A stretch of DNA of 64,000 bases from Winogradskyella alexanderae (GTDB lineage Bacteria; Bacteroidota; Bacteroidia; Flavobacteriales; Flavobacteriaceae): contig NZ_JAIUJR010000006.1 of NCBI RefSeq assembly GCF_020166335.1, positions 1 to 64,000 on the forward strand, in the 5' to 3' direction. Shown here one piece after another: positions 57,240 to 64,000 of this stretch (its first letter is position 1; each line of letters opens with the position of its first letter). Under the pieces are notes generated by a model, which was not told where the DNA came from, did no database searches, and was given only the letters and a program-made list of their open reading frames with translations. A program made the translations under genes and the position numbers.

Positions 57240-58617
57240 CTTTTCTCTTCATTAAATACATTACACGATCAGAATTCTTGATCGCAATTTTCTGTTCTAT
57301 TTTGAAAAATCTTGTATAACTCATTTCAAAATTATCAGAACTGTAAAAATCAAAATAGGTTTCAAATTCGCCTTTTGACTTTAACAATCGCTGTACCCAG
57401 GAATCATTTCGTTTTGGAAATTCAATGATTAACCTATTTGAAAAATGAGCAAAAAAACGGGCTGATTCCCTAAAAGGTACATTACCTGATAGTGACATAT
57501 GATGAATAACGGCCAAAGCCATAACAACATCTGGTGCGTAGTCTTTTATTCTATTCAAAAATGAAGTTCGTTCTTCGTTATTAAGGCCAAGTCCTGGTGA
57601 CGGATTTAATACATCAAGAACAAACGGTAACATATTCTGTTCATTAGATTTCTTTAGCCTCATATAATTAGCATCGACTGCATTGTTATCAATATCGCAG
57701 ACTAATTTTTCTGAAATATCAAAATCTATTTCCCTAGCAAACGTGCCATCGTTACCTCCTATATCAATTAATAAGTTTGGTTTAATGGCTTGAATCCAGG
57801 TATTGATTATTTCAGATTTATGATTAAAAGCATCTTCAGAATAATTTATCTTATCATAATAATTGCCCCATTCTGTCGCGGTTTTAAGCTTAAGATTTTT
57901 AATAAAATTGTAAAGGCTTTTAATAATATTCAGCTGGCCTTTTAATGATAAGGATTTTACTGCGGTTTCTCCTTTATAATCCTCATTATGCTTTTGTTCC
58001 AACTTAGCTAACAAATGAATATTGCTGAAAAGAATTGGGCTGAATTTGGTTTTAAACGGCAATAACGAACTTGCCATTGTAACTGGTATGCCATCAATAA
58101 AATTTCGAATTAACTTCAATTGATCTGCACCATGATAGTAAGATAAAACTAATGGAGATAGAAAGTGCATTACAAACTGCTTGTATGCACGCCACGGTAT
58201 ATTTTCTTCATAAAAATCAAAGCTTAAGGTGTCAATAAAAACGGCACTTCCTCTATGAAAAGTTATATTGAATGCCGAAGCATCTTTTAAACTAAACCCA
58301 TTTTCTAATGCAACCTTCTGAATCTTTAAAGTTAAAAGCGCTGCCTCCTTGTACATATTAAAACTCCATTCATAAGGATAAGTAATAAATGGAATTTGTT
58401 CTGGCTTAATTAATATCTCTTTATCCGTAGAAGATAATTCGTCATGTGGAATTAGTAATCCGTTCTTAAAAAGCTTTTTATAAAAACCCGATTCTGTAAG
58501 TGCTTTATATTGCCTAAAATAGATTGGATTAATTACACGTTTTACCTCTCCATTATCTAGAAAAATATAACCTGAAGGATCTCTAAATGAAGATGAATGA
58601 AGTGCCTTAGCGTCCAC
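57232..58617 (-). CDS. SAM-dependent methyltransferase (NoeA-like)
   Basis: The 461-residue protein has a long N-terminal part of its own (1-270, with a HRGSAVFIDTLSFDFYE block) and a C-terminal Rossmann domain with motif I LIDIGGNDGTFARE at about 278-290, then DVVMALAVIHHM. Proteins of this shape are annotated as nodulation-type NoeA methyltransferases, acting on glycan or lipid. It follows the 65-residue membrane protein by one base and overlaps the hydrolase gene by 8 bases. Confidence 0.8.
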   Translation of the reverse strand: MDAKALHSSSFRDPSGYIFLDNGEVKRVINPIYFRQYKALTESGFYKKLFKNGLLIPHDELSSTDKEILIKPEQIPFITYPYEWSFNMYKEAALLTLKIQKVALENGFSLKDASAFNITFHRGSAVFIDTLSFDFYEENIPWRAYKQFVMHFLSPLVLSYYHGADQLKLIRNFIDGIPVTMASSLLPFKTKFSPILFSNIHLLAKLEQKHNEDYKGETAVKSLSLKGQLNIIKSLYNFIKNLKLKTATEWGNYYDKINYSEDAFNHKSEIINTWIQAIKPNLLIDIGGNDGTFAREIDFDISEKLVCDIDNNAVDANYMRLKKSNEQNMLPFVLDVLNPSPGLGLNNEERTSFLNRIKDYAPDVVMALAVIHHMSLSGNVPFRESARFFAHFSNRLIIEFPKRNDSWVQRLLKSKGEFETYFDFYSSDNFEMSYTRFFKIEQKIAIKNSDRVMYLMKRKVE

Positions 58618-58618
58618 T

Positions 58619-58816
58619 TTACTTTGTATTGTCTACATCAGAATCTTTTACATCGATATCATCGAAAACATCATCTTCAACTGGTTTTGAAATTCCAAAG
58701 AACACTTTGATTTTGTGCATTAGATTTTTTGAAAACAATACCACTCCGGCAATTGCAGCAACAATTGCCTGAACAATCATTGCACCCAAACCAGGATCGA
58801 AATAAAGTAAATGCAT
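58619..58816 (-). CDS. Small membrane protein preceding the methyltransferase
   Basis: The 65-residue product has the start HLLYFDPGLGAMIVQAIVAAIAGVVLFSK (residues 2-30), a short aromatic-acidic motif FDPG and one hydrophobic helix, and an acidic C-terminal tail. Small proteins with this FDPGxG pattern are seen beside membrane sulfatase-like genes in flavobacteria, as here. The function is unknown; a subunit of the downstream enzyme is a possible reading. Confidence 0.7.
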   Translation of the reverse strand: MHLLYFDPGLGAMIVQAIVAAIAGVVLFSKNLMHKIKVFFGISKPVEDDVFDDIDVKDSDVDNTK

Positions 58817-58844
58817 GTTACAAGTTTTTGTAAATATAAAACAT

Positions 58845-59084
58845 CTAGCTTTTCTTACTAGCTAAATAGTAAATATTAACGGCTAAAATAGCACCATTAG
58901 CAATGATTATTGGTAGACCAATTCGAAGCGAGGGCATTAAAAATCCATATGAAATAAAAAGAATACATCCTGTCATATTAACCAACCTCAATTTTTTTAG
59001 TTCTTTCATCATAAAAGATAACAGAACCATAAATGAGGCTAAATATCCAACGTACTCCGTTGCGGTTATACCGGACAATTCCAT
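58845..59084 (-). CDS. Small three-span membrane protein (SemiSWEET/YgjV-like)
   Basis: The 79-residue protein has three hydrophobic segments (about 10-25, 34-50 and 54-74) and the family feature YVGYLASFMVLLSFMMKELKKLRLVNMTG. It resembles the small PQ-loop SemiSWEET or YgjV-type proteins, half-transporters that form dimers. Its place at the start of the glycan operon suggests carriage of a small sugar or precursor. There are 28 bases between it and the next gene. Confidence 0.65.
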   Translation of the reverse strand: MELSGITATEYVGYLASFMVLLSFMMKELKKLRLVNMTGCILFISYGFLMPSLRIGLPIIIANGAILAVNIYYLASKKS

Positions 59085-59093
59085 ACTTTCAGA

Positions 59094-60893
59094 TTAAACA
59101 CTTTTGGCACGTTTACGATCTACTTCCTTTAATAGGATTTTACGCAATCTCAAATGATTTGGTGTAACTTCAACGTACTCATCTTTTTGAATGTATTCTA
59201 AAGCCTCCTCAAGTGAAAATTTTATTGCAGGCACAATCTTCGCCTTATCGTCAGCACCTGCAGATCTTACATTACTCAATTTTTTGGTCTTTGTAACATT
59301 CACCACCATATCGTCACCACGAGAGTTTTCACCAATGACTTGACCTTCGTAAATATCTTCGCCTGGGTTAATAAAAAACTTACCACGCTCCTGCAATTTA
59401 TCTATCGAGTATGGAATAGCAGTTCCGTTTTCCATGGACACCAATGAACCATTCTGTCGTTCAGGTATACCGCCTTTAATCGGTCTGTATTCCTTAAAAC
59501 GGTGCGCCATAATGGCTTCTCCTGCTGTAGCAGTTAGCAATTGATTTCTTAAACCAATAATACCTCGTGATGGCACTATAAACTCACAAACCATACGATC
59601 GCCCTTGGCTTCCATTCTTAGCATTTCACCTTTTCGCATTGTGACCATTTCTATAGCTTTTCCGGATACAGACTCCGGTAAATCTATGGTCATCTCTTCA
59701 AAAGGTTCACATTTAACACCATCAATTTCCTTAATAATTACTTGTGGTTGTCCAATCTGTAGCTCATAGCCTTCTCTGCGCATTGTTTCAATTAAAACCG
59801 ATAAATGCAAGACACCACGGCCAAAGACCATAAATTTATCTGCACTGTCAGTTTCTTCCACTCTAAGTGCTAAGTTCTTCTCAAGTTCTTTTGTGAGACG
59901 TTCCTTTATATGTCGAGAGGTCACAAATTTTCCATCTTTACCAAAAAACGGGGAATCGTTAATGGTAAATAACATGCTCATGGTTGGCTCGTCAATTGCA
60001 ATAGTTTTTAAACCTTCCGGATTTTCAAAATCGGCTACAGTATCTCCAATTTCAAAATTTTCTAAACCTACTATAGCACAAATATCACCAGCTTGAACCA
60101 TATCTACTTTTTTACGCCCAAGCCCTTCAAAAGTGTGTAATTCTTTAATTTTGCTCTTTACTGTTGAGCCATCTCGCTTAACAAGAGATATCTGTTGACC
60201 CGATTTCAGATTTCCTCGTGTTAACCGTCCTATTGCAATCCGACCAGTAAAACTCGAAAAATCTAGTGAGGTAATTAACATCTGAGTCGAACCTTGCTCA
60301 ATTTTTGCTTCAGGAATATGTTCAATTACCATATCCAACAAAGGTTCAATATTGGATGTTTGCTCTTTCCAGTCCTCACTCATCCAATTGTGTTTAGCAG
60401 AACCATAAACCGTCGGAAAATCTAATTGCCATTCTTCTGCACCAAGCTCAAACATTAAATCAAATACCTTTTCATGCACTTCATCAGGTGTGCAGTTTTC
60501 TTTATCAACCTTATTTATAACCACACAAGGTTTTAATCCTAAATTAATTGCTTTTTGCAAGACAAAACGTGTTTGTGGCATTGGCCCTTCAAAAGCATCG
60601 ACCAAAAGTAGTACACCATCTGCCATGTTCAAAACACGTTCTACCTCACCTCCAAAATCAGCGTGACCAGGCGTATCAATGATGTTAATCTTGGTTTCCT
60701 TATAAACAACCGAAACATTTTTTGAGGTAATGGTAATACCTCTTTCGCGTTCCAAATCATTATTATCCAATATTAAATCACCTGTGTTTTCGTTCTCACG
60801 AAATAATTGGCAATGGTACATTATTTTGTCTACCAACGTAGTCTTGCCATGGTCTACGTGAGCAATTATAGCTATGTTTTTTATTTTGGTCAT
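59094..60893 (-). CDS. typA: Ribosome-associated GTPase TypA/BipA
   Basis: The 599-residue translational GTPase has G1 AHVDHGKT (11-18), G3 DTPGHAD (73-79) and G4 NKVD (127-130), then domain II, the EF-G-like domains III and V and the C-terminal domain typical of BipA. It is needed for ribosome assembly and stress or low temperature growth in studied bacteria. Its end lies nine bases from the SemiSWEET-like gene on the same strand. A -7 element precedes it at 60917-60924. Confidence 0.97.
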   Translation of the reverse strand: MTKIKNIAIIAHVDHGKTTLVDKIMYHCQLFRENENTGDLILDNNDLERERGITITSKNVSVVYKETKINIIDTPGHADFGGEVERVLNMADGVLLLVDAFEGPMPQTRFVLQKAINLGLKPCVVINKVDKENCTPDEVHEKVFDLMFELGAEEWQLDFPTVYGSAKHNWMSEDWKEQTSNIEPLLDMVIEHIPEAKIEQGSTQMLITSLDFSSFTGRIAIGRLTRGNLKSGQQISLVKRDGSTVKSKIKELHTFEGLGRKKVDMVQAGDICAIVGLENFEIGDTVADFENPEGLKTIAIDEPTMSMLFTINDSPFFGKDGKFVTSRHIKERLTKELEKNLALRVEETDSADKFMVFGRGVLHLSVLIETMRREGYELQIGQPQVIIKEIDGVKCEPFEEMTIDLPESVSGKAIEMVTMRKGEMLRMEAKGDRMVCEFIVPSRGIIGLRNQLLTATAGEAIMAHRFKEYRPIKGGIPERQNGSLVSMENGTAIPYSIDKLQERGKFFINPGEDIYEGQVIGENSRGDDMVVNVTKTKKLSNVRSAGADDKAKIVPAIKFSLEEALEYIQKDEYVEVTPNHLRLRKILLKEVDRKRAKSV

Positions 60894-60916
60894 AACCGTT
60901 GTGAATTTAAAGCGCG

Positions 60917-60924
60917 CAAAGGTA
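60917..60924 (-). promoter_or_regulatory. -7 element of typA
   Basis: TACCTTTG on the minus strand fits TAnnTTTG 23 bases before the ATG at 60893; no -33 element is clear. Confidence 0.5.
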
Positions 60925-61087
60925 CATCTAAATCCCTGTATTTCGTTAATTATATGTTATTATTTGAATTACAAGCAATTTGGATGTGTATCTTACGTTT
61001 CTGATTTGATTAATAGTAAAAGCCTAAAAACCACATCAACCGCTAATTACTGGCATTTTACATCTTAACCCTAATAATTTAAAAGAG

Positions 61088-61447
61088 ATGAAAGCAATTA
61101 GTAAATACACACGTTTTATACCCTATCTATATTATTTATCCATCATTGCGTATTGGTTTACCTATACAAACAGAACAGAAGGGGTTTCAGCCTACCCTAT
61201 ATTACTCTTTGGAATTCCATTTGTTTGGCAGTTGATTAGACCTAACAGAAACCTTAATTTCTCTTTAGGAATTATTTTTGTTTGTATTTCTTCTTATTTG
61301 ATTTTAGCATATCTACTGGAAATACTGAATATTGTAAATTGGTTTGGATCTGCTAACTCAATAACAAAAAGCTTTGGTATTCTAATACTTGGCAGTTTTA
61401 TTATGGCCTTATGGATGGTTAGAAACAGTATCCAAAAGCAATTTTAG
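61088..61447 (+). CDS. Hypothetical four-span membrane protein
   Basis: The 119-residue product has four hydrophobic segments (about 10-27, 34-50, 55-78 and 90-112). No catalytic or binding motif is seen. It precedes the lipoprotein gene and kdsA on the same strand, but a promoter-like element lies between it and the lipoprotein gene. Confidence 0.6.
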   Translation: MKAISKYTRFIPYLYYLSIIAYWFTYTNRTEGVSAYPILLFGIPFVWQLIRPNRNLNFSLGIIFVCISSYLILAYLLEILNIVNWFGSANSITKSFGILILGSFIMALWMVRNSIQKQF

Positions 61448-61474
61448 ATGCTATTTTTAAAGCTTTTATTGTAC

Positions 61475-61482
61475 TATCTTTG
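61475..61482 (+). promoter_or_regulatory. -7 element of the lipoprotein-kdsA unit
   Basis: TATCTTTG fits TAnnTTTG 25 bases before the TTG start at 61508. Confidence 0.5.
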
Positions 61483-61507
61483 CAGGAATCTTAAATAAGA
61501 TAAAATT

Positions 61508-62050
61508 TTGCATAATCAATTATTTCTTATTTCCAAAAGAATAAAATTTATCTTTCCTATATTACTTGCTTTCATTCTTACGGCCTGTCCATCAGATGAT
61601 GATTGCACCAAAACAATTACGATACCTCAATTCTTTGTGGTGGGCAATCAAACATATTCTACTGAAACCACTCAGGAAGTTCCATGCGACTTTCCTGAAC
61701 CTACTGAACCTGAAGTTGTTGACATACCCTTTTTGGAAAATTTTACATATGAAATAATAAGCTTTACCTATATAGGAGAAACAGACAACAACACAACAAT
61801 TTTACAATTTGAAATTCAGCTCAACAACCACAATAATTACCCGGTATCAGGCTTACCTTATTTCACTATAAACTCGTCAGAACTCGAGTTTTCAACTGCA
61901 AACTACGTGAATGATGCTGTTAACCCATGTTTAAGTATCCAATCTAATTCAAGTTGTTTATTTACTTTTGACCAAGAGTATCCATTAAATGGAACACTAG
62001 CTCCCACAACTTTCGAAATTGTGAATGTTCAATATATTATAACAGACTAA
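61508..62050 (+). CDS. Lipoprotein, function unknown
   Basis: The 180-residue product carries a lipoprotein signal with Cys27 (ILTACPSDDD), a usual flavobacterial lipobox, and a beta-rich mature part (residues 70-180). The only common in-frame start codon ahead of the signal peptide is TTG at 61508; no ATG lies in frame before the hydrophobic core. It is followed by kdsA 27 bases downstream and may be co-transcribed with it. No enzymatic motif is seen. Confidence 0.7.
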   Translation: MHNQLFLISKRIKFIFPILLAFILTACPSDDDCTKTITIPQFFVVGNQTYSTETTQEVPCDFPEPTEPEVVDIPFLENFTYEIISFTYIGETDNNTTILQFEIQLNNHNNYPVSGLPYFTINSSELEFSTANYVNDAVNPCLSIQSNSSCLFTFDQEYPLNGTLAPTTFEIVNVQYIITD

Positions 62051-62077
62051 ATACAATTAATTTTAATTTCTACAGCA

Positions 62078-62887
62078 ATGACAATTCCAAAAATTAAACA
62101 TACAGATTCTAACAATTTCTTTTTGCTTTGCGGCCCTTGTGCCATAGAAGGTGAAGATATGGCATTACGTATTGCAGAGAAAGTAGTTTCAATTACTAAT
62201 AAGCTTAAGATTCCTTATGTTTTTAAAGGAAGTTTTAAGAAAGCAAACCGCAGTAGAATAGACAGTTTTACGGGAATTGGAGATGAAAAGGCTCTAAGAA
62301 TTTTAAGGAAGGTATCAGAGACATTTGACATACCCACCGTTACTGATATTCATGAAGTTTCTGATGCAGCAAAGGCGGCAGAATATGTAGATATTCTTCA
62401 AATACCAGCCTTTTTGGTAAGACAAACCGATTTAGTCGTTGCAGCCGCCAAAACAGGTAAGGTGGTAAACCTAAAAAAAGGTCAATTTATGAGCCCCGAA
62501 GCAATGAAACATGCCGTAAAAAAAGTGAAAGATTCTGGTAATGAGTTAGCCCTAATAACTGATAGAGGCACTATGTTTGGCTACCAGGATATGGTGGTCG
62601 ATTTTAGAGGCATACCAACAATGCGCCAATTTGCGCCAACAGTATTAGATGTGACCCACTCTTTACAGCAACCAAACCAATCTGTAGGCGTAACAGGAGG
62701 GCGACCAGAAATGATCGAAACCATTGCACGAGCAGGTGTAGTTAATAATGTCGACGGATTATTCATAGAAACCCATTATGATCCCGCGAATGCCAAAAGC
62801 GATGGCGCTAATATGTTACATTTGGAAAATCTCGAGAGTTTACTAACTAATTTAGTTGCGATTAGACAGCTGATTAATTCCTTTTAG
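62078..62887 (+). CDS. kdsA: 3-deoxy-8-phosphooctulonate synthase (KDO-8-P synthase)
   Basis: The 269-residue TIM-barrel enzyme condenses arabinose-5-phosphate with phosphoenolpyruvate. Family blocks are FFLLCGPCAIE, FKGSFKKANRSR and VTDIHEVSDAAKAAEYVDILQIPAFL. The Cys at about residue 18 (LLCGPC) and later CxxC-like positions will decide metal dependence. It feeds Kdo to lipopolysaccharide core and possibly to the KpsS-like capsule pathway. Its end overlaps the convergent DUF1801 gene by 14 bases. Confidence 0.95.
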   Translation: MTIPKIKHTDSNNFFLLCGPCAIEGEDMALRIAEKVVSITNKLKIPYVFKGSFKKANRSRIDSFTGIGDEKALRILRKVSETFDIPTVTDIHEVSDAAKAAEYVDILQIPAFLVRQTDLVVAAAKTGKVVNLKKGQFMSPEAMKHAVKKVKDSGNELALITDRGTMFGYQDMVVDFRGIPTMRQFAPTVLDVTHSLQQPNQSVGVTGGRPEMIETIARAGVVNNVDGLFIETHYDPANAKSDGANMLHLENLESLLTNLVAIRQLINSF

Positions 62888-63263
62888 ATCGTTTTGGTTT
62901 TAAAACCAATTTAAATGGGTTTGTGTTTATAGCAAGCTGTTTTTTAATTACATAAAGGATAACATCATCATTTATATCATCAGGTAATCTATACCTTAAA
63001 GATGTAACTGCCTTACGATTAGCGGTAATAAAGTGCTCTCTATGCTTTGTGAGTCTTTCACCATGCCAAAAGGCCAAATCCACATAATCTTTAGACTTAT
63101 TAAAATAACAAATCGGTAATTCACCGTTATAATAAAATGGGATTCTCCATTTATAATGCAACTCAGGATTCGGAAGAATAGCTTCTACTATAGTTTGAAG
63201 TTGCATCAAAATGGATTTGTATGGCTCTTCTTGTTTTAAAATATACGCTTCTGCAGGATTCAT
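62874..63263 (-). CDS. DUF1801 family protein
   Basis: The 129-residue protein has the DUF1801 pattern: PNPELHYKWRIPFYYNGELPICYFNKSKDYVDLAFWHGERL, a small alpha-beta domain (PF08818) of unknown function. It has a basic C-terminus (LKPKRSKRN). It converges on kdsA with a 14-base overlap and is next to the membrane protein gene. Confidence 0.8.
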   Translation of the reverse strand: MNPAEAYILKQEEPYKSILMQLQTIVEAILPNPELHYKWRIPFYYNGELPICYFNKSKDYVDLAFWHGERLTKHREHFITANRKAVTSLRYRLPDDINDDVILYVIKKQLAINTNPFKLVLKPKRSKRN

Positions 63264-63265
63264 TA

Positions 63266-63619
63266 TTAGAAAAGCCTTAATATACCAATGACTAAAAGGG
63301 CAATACCAATAATTGCTTTAAATGGCATTAATTGATAAGACAATTTTCTCAAGTTAGCTTCTAAAGCTGGTACTTTTCCAAAGACATGGGTTAATAGCAA
63401 CATACCACCCACAATACTTATAATACTGTAAATAAAATTACTCCAAAATGTGATTATAGGAAAAACAATCAGTGATCCACCAATAACAGTTTGAAAAGGA
63501 TCAAGTGCATCTGCAATTTTATTAAAGAAATTGCTTTCGCCATCCCATTTGTCTAAAGTTGCAATACCTAATAAAATACCACCTGTTATTTGGGCTATGG
63601 TCAATACTATTCCAATCAT
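63266..63619 (-). CDS. Hypothetical membrane protein, three to four spans
   Basis: The 117-residue product has hydrophobic segments at about 4-20, 43-58, 60-77 and 98-115. No known motif. The gene lies two bases upstream of the DUF1801 gene, so the two may form a unit. Confidence 0.6.
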   Translation of the reverse strand: MIGIVLTIAQITGGILLGIATLDKWDGESNFFNKIADALDPFQTVIGGSLIVFPIITFWSNFIYSIISIVGGMLLLTHVFGKVPALEANLRKLSYQLMPFKAIIGIALLVIGILRLF

Positions 63620-63748
63620 TTTTTTACATTAATTACATAAAAATAAGAAAATACAAATCAAAAAATCCTCTTGCCGGTCAATATATCTCGCGACATGTTC
63701 TTTAATCCACTATATCAAATATTTAGCATTTCATTTTTTATCTAAACT

Positions 63749-64000
63749 TCAATCTTCATCTTTATGTACTCGTGGTAACACCTCTTCAGGGAATGGGAAC
63801 AAAATAGTTGAATTCTTTTCTGCAGCAATATTTGATAGGGTTTGATATAACCGTAATTTAATTGCAGAAGGTGATTTATCAATCTGTTTACCTGCTTCCA
63901 GAAGTTTTCCTGCCGCTTGATCTTCCGCTTCTGCCAGAATAATCCTTGCACGACGCGAGCGCTCTGCTTCAGCCTGATTTGCCATCATACGCTTCATATT
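63749..64000 (-). CDS. SPFH/band-7 domain protein (slipin/stomatin-like), partial
   Basis: The reading frame is open to the right edge; only the last 83 residues are seen. The segment ([33 protein letters not shown]) is the C-terminal coiled coil of the SPFH family, followed by a [23 protein letters not shown] block typical of the stomatin and slipin C-terminus. Its role in the membrane scaffold or protease regulation is inferred from family knowledge. Confidence 0.85.
   Translation of the reverse strand, partial: NMKRMMANQAEAERSRRARIILAEAEDQAAGKLLEAGKQIDKSPSAIKLRLYQTLSNIAAEKNSTILFPFPEEVLPRVHKDED

Noticed and set aside
62894-62909. Perfect 16-base palindrome TTGGTTTTAAAACCAA near the kdsA stop
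   Set aside because: It lies inside the DUF1801 coding sequence, has no T-run on either side and would form a stem of at most 6 bp; insufficient for a terminator call.
1-64000. CRISPR array, insertion sequence, prophage or defence island
   Set aside because: I saw no regular direct repeat with unique spacers, no transposase or integrase other than the XerC-type housekeeping recombinase, no terminal inverted repeats and no known defence genes.

Overview
The window looks like a chromosomal segment of a flavobacterium (Bacteroidota, Flavobacteriaceae, probably marine). The evidence is the low GC content, promoter-like elements of the TAnnTTTG type, very short leaders with almost no Shine-Dalgarno sequences, and the gene set: plug-less TonB-type barrels, DUF3467 next to rpoC, DUF2851, a large secreted protein with calcium-binding DxDxDG repeats, and an rpsU gene with an exceptional Shine-Dalgarno sequence. 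I see no insertion sequence, prophage or CRISPR array.

Layout. 1-3029 (minus) is the N-terminal part of a giant surface protein with thrombospondin-type-3-like repeats, cut by the left edge. 3502-5463 (plus) holds prfC and a small iron-sulfur protein. 5580-19293 (minus) is the core expression block: five tRNA genes, tuf, secE, nusG, rplK, rplA, rplJ, rplL, rpoB, rpoC and a DUF3467 gene whose 3' end is partly duplicated downstream. 19408-20964 (minus) holds a ribosome hibernation factor, a XerC-type recombinase and rpsU. 21035-31764 (minus) is a run of housekeeping, transport and signalling genes: a carboxypeptidase-regulatory-domain protein, acyl-CoA dehydrogenase, a helix-hairpin-helix protein, an alanine symporter, PspC plus a potassium channel, DUF2851, and a FIST sensor with a cytosolic hybrid kinase. 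32056-45287 is mixed: PLP lyase, LolC/E-like permease, NamZ-type muramidase, phosphodiesterase, fatty-acid hydroxylase family, methyltransferase, and a TPR/outer-membrane-barrel pair.

45500-59084 is a surface-glycan region. It starts with ftsE and a KpsS-like capsule gene. Glycosyltransferases follow, then a FdtA-like sugar ketoisomerase, two tandem paralogous Wzx-like flippases, a sugar aminotransferase, a FemAB/GNAT-like transferase, a membrane alkaline-phosphatase-superfamily enzyme, a methyltransferase and two tiny membrane proteins. The enzymes suggest synthesis of a 3-amino-3,6-dideoxyhexose, its transfer, export and modification. 59094-64000 holds typA, small membrane and lipoprotein genes, kdsA, a DUF1801 protein and the 3' end of an SPFH/band-7 gene cut by the right edge.

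The observations most worth a second look are: the strong Shine-Dalgarno of rpsU; the roughly 82-bp repeat that duplicates the last codons of the DUF3467 gene; a promoter lying on the terminator in front of the tRNA operon; a non-canonical potassium selectivity filter; a glycan gene that appears to begin at a non-ATG codon; and the compact glycan-modification operon at 51.1-59.1 kb. All functional names come from reading the translations; no database search was run.
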